Origin: Lobosporangium transversale | Taxonomy: Eukaryota; Mortierellomycota; Mortierellomycetes; Mortierellales; Mortierellaceae | Length of the DNA stretch: 64,000 nt | Assembly (NCBI RefSeq): GCF_002105155.1 | Contig: NW_019029018.1 | Location: 204,001 to 268,000, forward strand | Direction of reading: 5' to 3' | Shown: positions 63,061 to 64,000 of the stretch, in pieces | Layout of the letters: every line of letters begins with the position of its first letter | How positions within the stretch are numbered: position 1 is the stretch's first letter | Notes under the pieces: model-generated | The model's input: only the letters and a program-made list of their open reading frames with translations | Told to the model about the DNA's origin: nothing | The model's database searches: none | Program-made: the position numbers and the translations under genes

Positions 63061-63432
63061 GAACCTGGCTACTCCATCCTTTCGTGTGTTTCTCTTAGTA
63101 TCTCAGCCGAAATGTCTGCAGGGAAAAAAAAGTAATGAGACTCAGCTCTCTCTTCGCCAACAGACCGAAAATGTCTGTCAAACCTTGTTTGTATGGTCTA
63201 TATGCTTTCTTTGATTTCTCCTGCTTGATAGTCGTCTCGCCATCGATCCATGCATCATCCTCGATTTTTCGCCAGCGTCCTCCTCATGCGTTCTAAATGT
63301 TATTTGTGCTTATGCCAGATCCGTATGCTATCTTTGATCTCTTGCATCCAATAACCGCCCCATCTTCAACGAGCCTCGGCCTTGGACAGCGGCCTCCACG
63401 GGTTTTCTATAACCATCTCTGTGTGTGTATAG

Positions 63433-63463
<31 letters not shown>

Positions 63464-64000
63464 CATGGCAGACAGTGTGGTCAGGCAAGAGTAATAAATT
63501 ACATTCAGCAGTCACACGGTGAACTTGGTAGGAGATAGTGCTCCTTGGTAAGGGAAAAAAGAAACCAGCCTGCAGTGGACAGGAGCATGTGTGTCAACAC
63601 ATCACTTCATCCTTCTTATTTCATCAATATTGTTTCCTTGCAACCCTGAGGAGCCCACCCGTTAACATTATATGATAGTGGCCCCTTCTGTAAGCTCAAT
63701 GAGCACACATTCCATATACTAATGCTGGCCTTCTTTAACAGATCATCAACTCCTCCACTCCACTTGCTTTGGTCCTCGGGCAGTAAGAAAGCAAGAAATG
63801 TCACTATTGCTCTCTGATCCTTCATTTGGAGCAGGCATTCTGTTGAATGTTTTTCTGTTTTTTTTTTTTTGTTTTGCTGAAAGTTCATGAGTACCTCTCT
63901 TGGCTTGATGCTAAGCCTGAAACACGTTCGATATCTCTTGAAGAGTTCTTCTCATCATCTTTCCTGCAACAACTACAGGGAGTGAGAGCGGAAGAGAATG
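63061..64000. other. Right-end spacer with an inverted dispersed repeat
   Basis: Contains poly-A at 63433-63462 and the inverted copy of the 55-kb repeat motif at 63763-63834, lying in a 90-codon minus-strand frame (63616-63888) with no recognised domain. Nothing else seen up to the window edge. Confidence 0.4.

Overview
The window is nuclear DNA from a filamentous fungus. Most genes have several short GT-AG introns (roughly 50-250 bp), introns and spacers carry long A/T homopolymers, and the proteins are fungal housekeeping types with Ser/Gln/Asn-rich tails. The gene set (queuosine salvage subunit QTRT2, a Mut-7-like exonuclease, BAHD-type acyltransferases, a peritrophin-type chitin-binding protein) suggests an early-diverging Mucoromycota fungus such as a Mortierella relative. 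That placement is inference from family content; no rDNA barcode or mitochondrial marker was available.

Positions 1-8,424 are compact and housekeeping: TAF1 (5' part only, cut by the window edge), a Siw14-like phosphatase, an AlkA/Mag1-type DNA glycosylase, the OST subunit Swp1 and QTRT2. From 8.4 to 11 kb there is no protein gene. This stretch holds displaced 28S rRNA fragments in both orientations and a 206-bp tandem repeat. An unrecognised six-exon gene (11.0-13.1 kb) and a small chitin-binding (CBM14) protein follow, then a 2-kb spacer.

Positions 15.7-26.6 kb are again housekeeping: a Mut-7/EXD-like 3'-5' exonuclease, a short GN3L/Grn1-domain nucleolar-type protein, coproporphyrinogen oxidase (HEM13, with a 22-nt microexon) and the polynucleotide kinase-like CLP1. 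From 27.5 to 36.6 kb lies the most distinctive block, four tandem paralogous BAHD-like acyltransferase genes, each with one intron at the same site and intact HxxxD and DFGWG motifs. The copies are mosaic (exact sequence sharing between copies, duplicated upstream modules), which points to recent duplication and gene conversion. PRO2 (proline synthesis) and a 1,748-residue formin with an FH2 domain split by low-complexity insertions follow.

From 45.3 kb to the end the window is gene-poor: a 5-kb spacer, decayed coding sequence, a 1.2-kb tandem duplication carrying one intact and one broken small secreted cysteine-rich gene, a DDE transposase fragment, a 257-bp direct repeat, a MITE-like inverted repeat, a truncated hypothetical gene, a third 28S fragment and a broken unknown gene. 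The window therefore contrasts a conserved gene-dense part with a repeat-rich, decaying part. Exon coordinates were built by hand from GT-AG sites, reading frame and family conservation; no transcript evidence was available.
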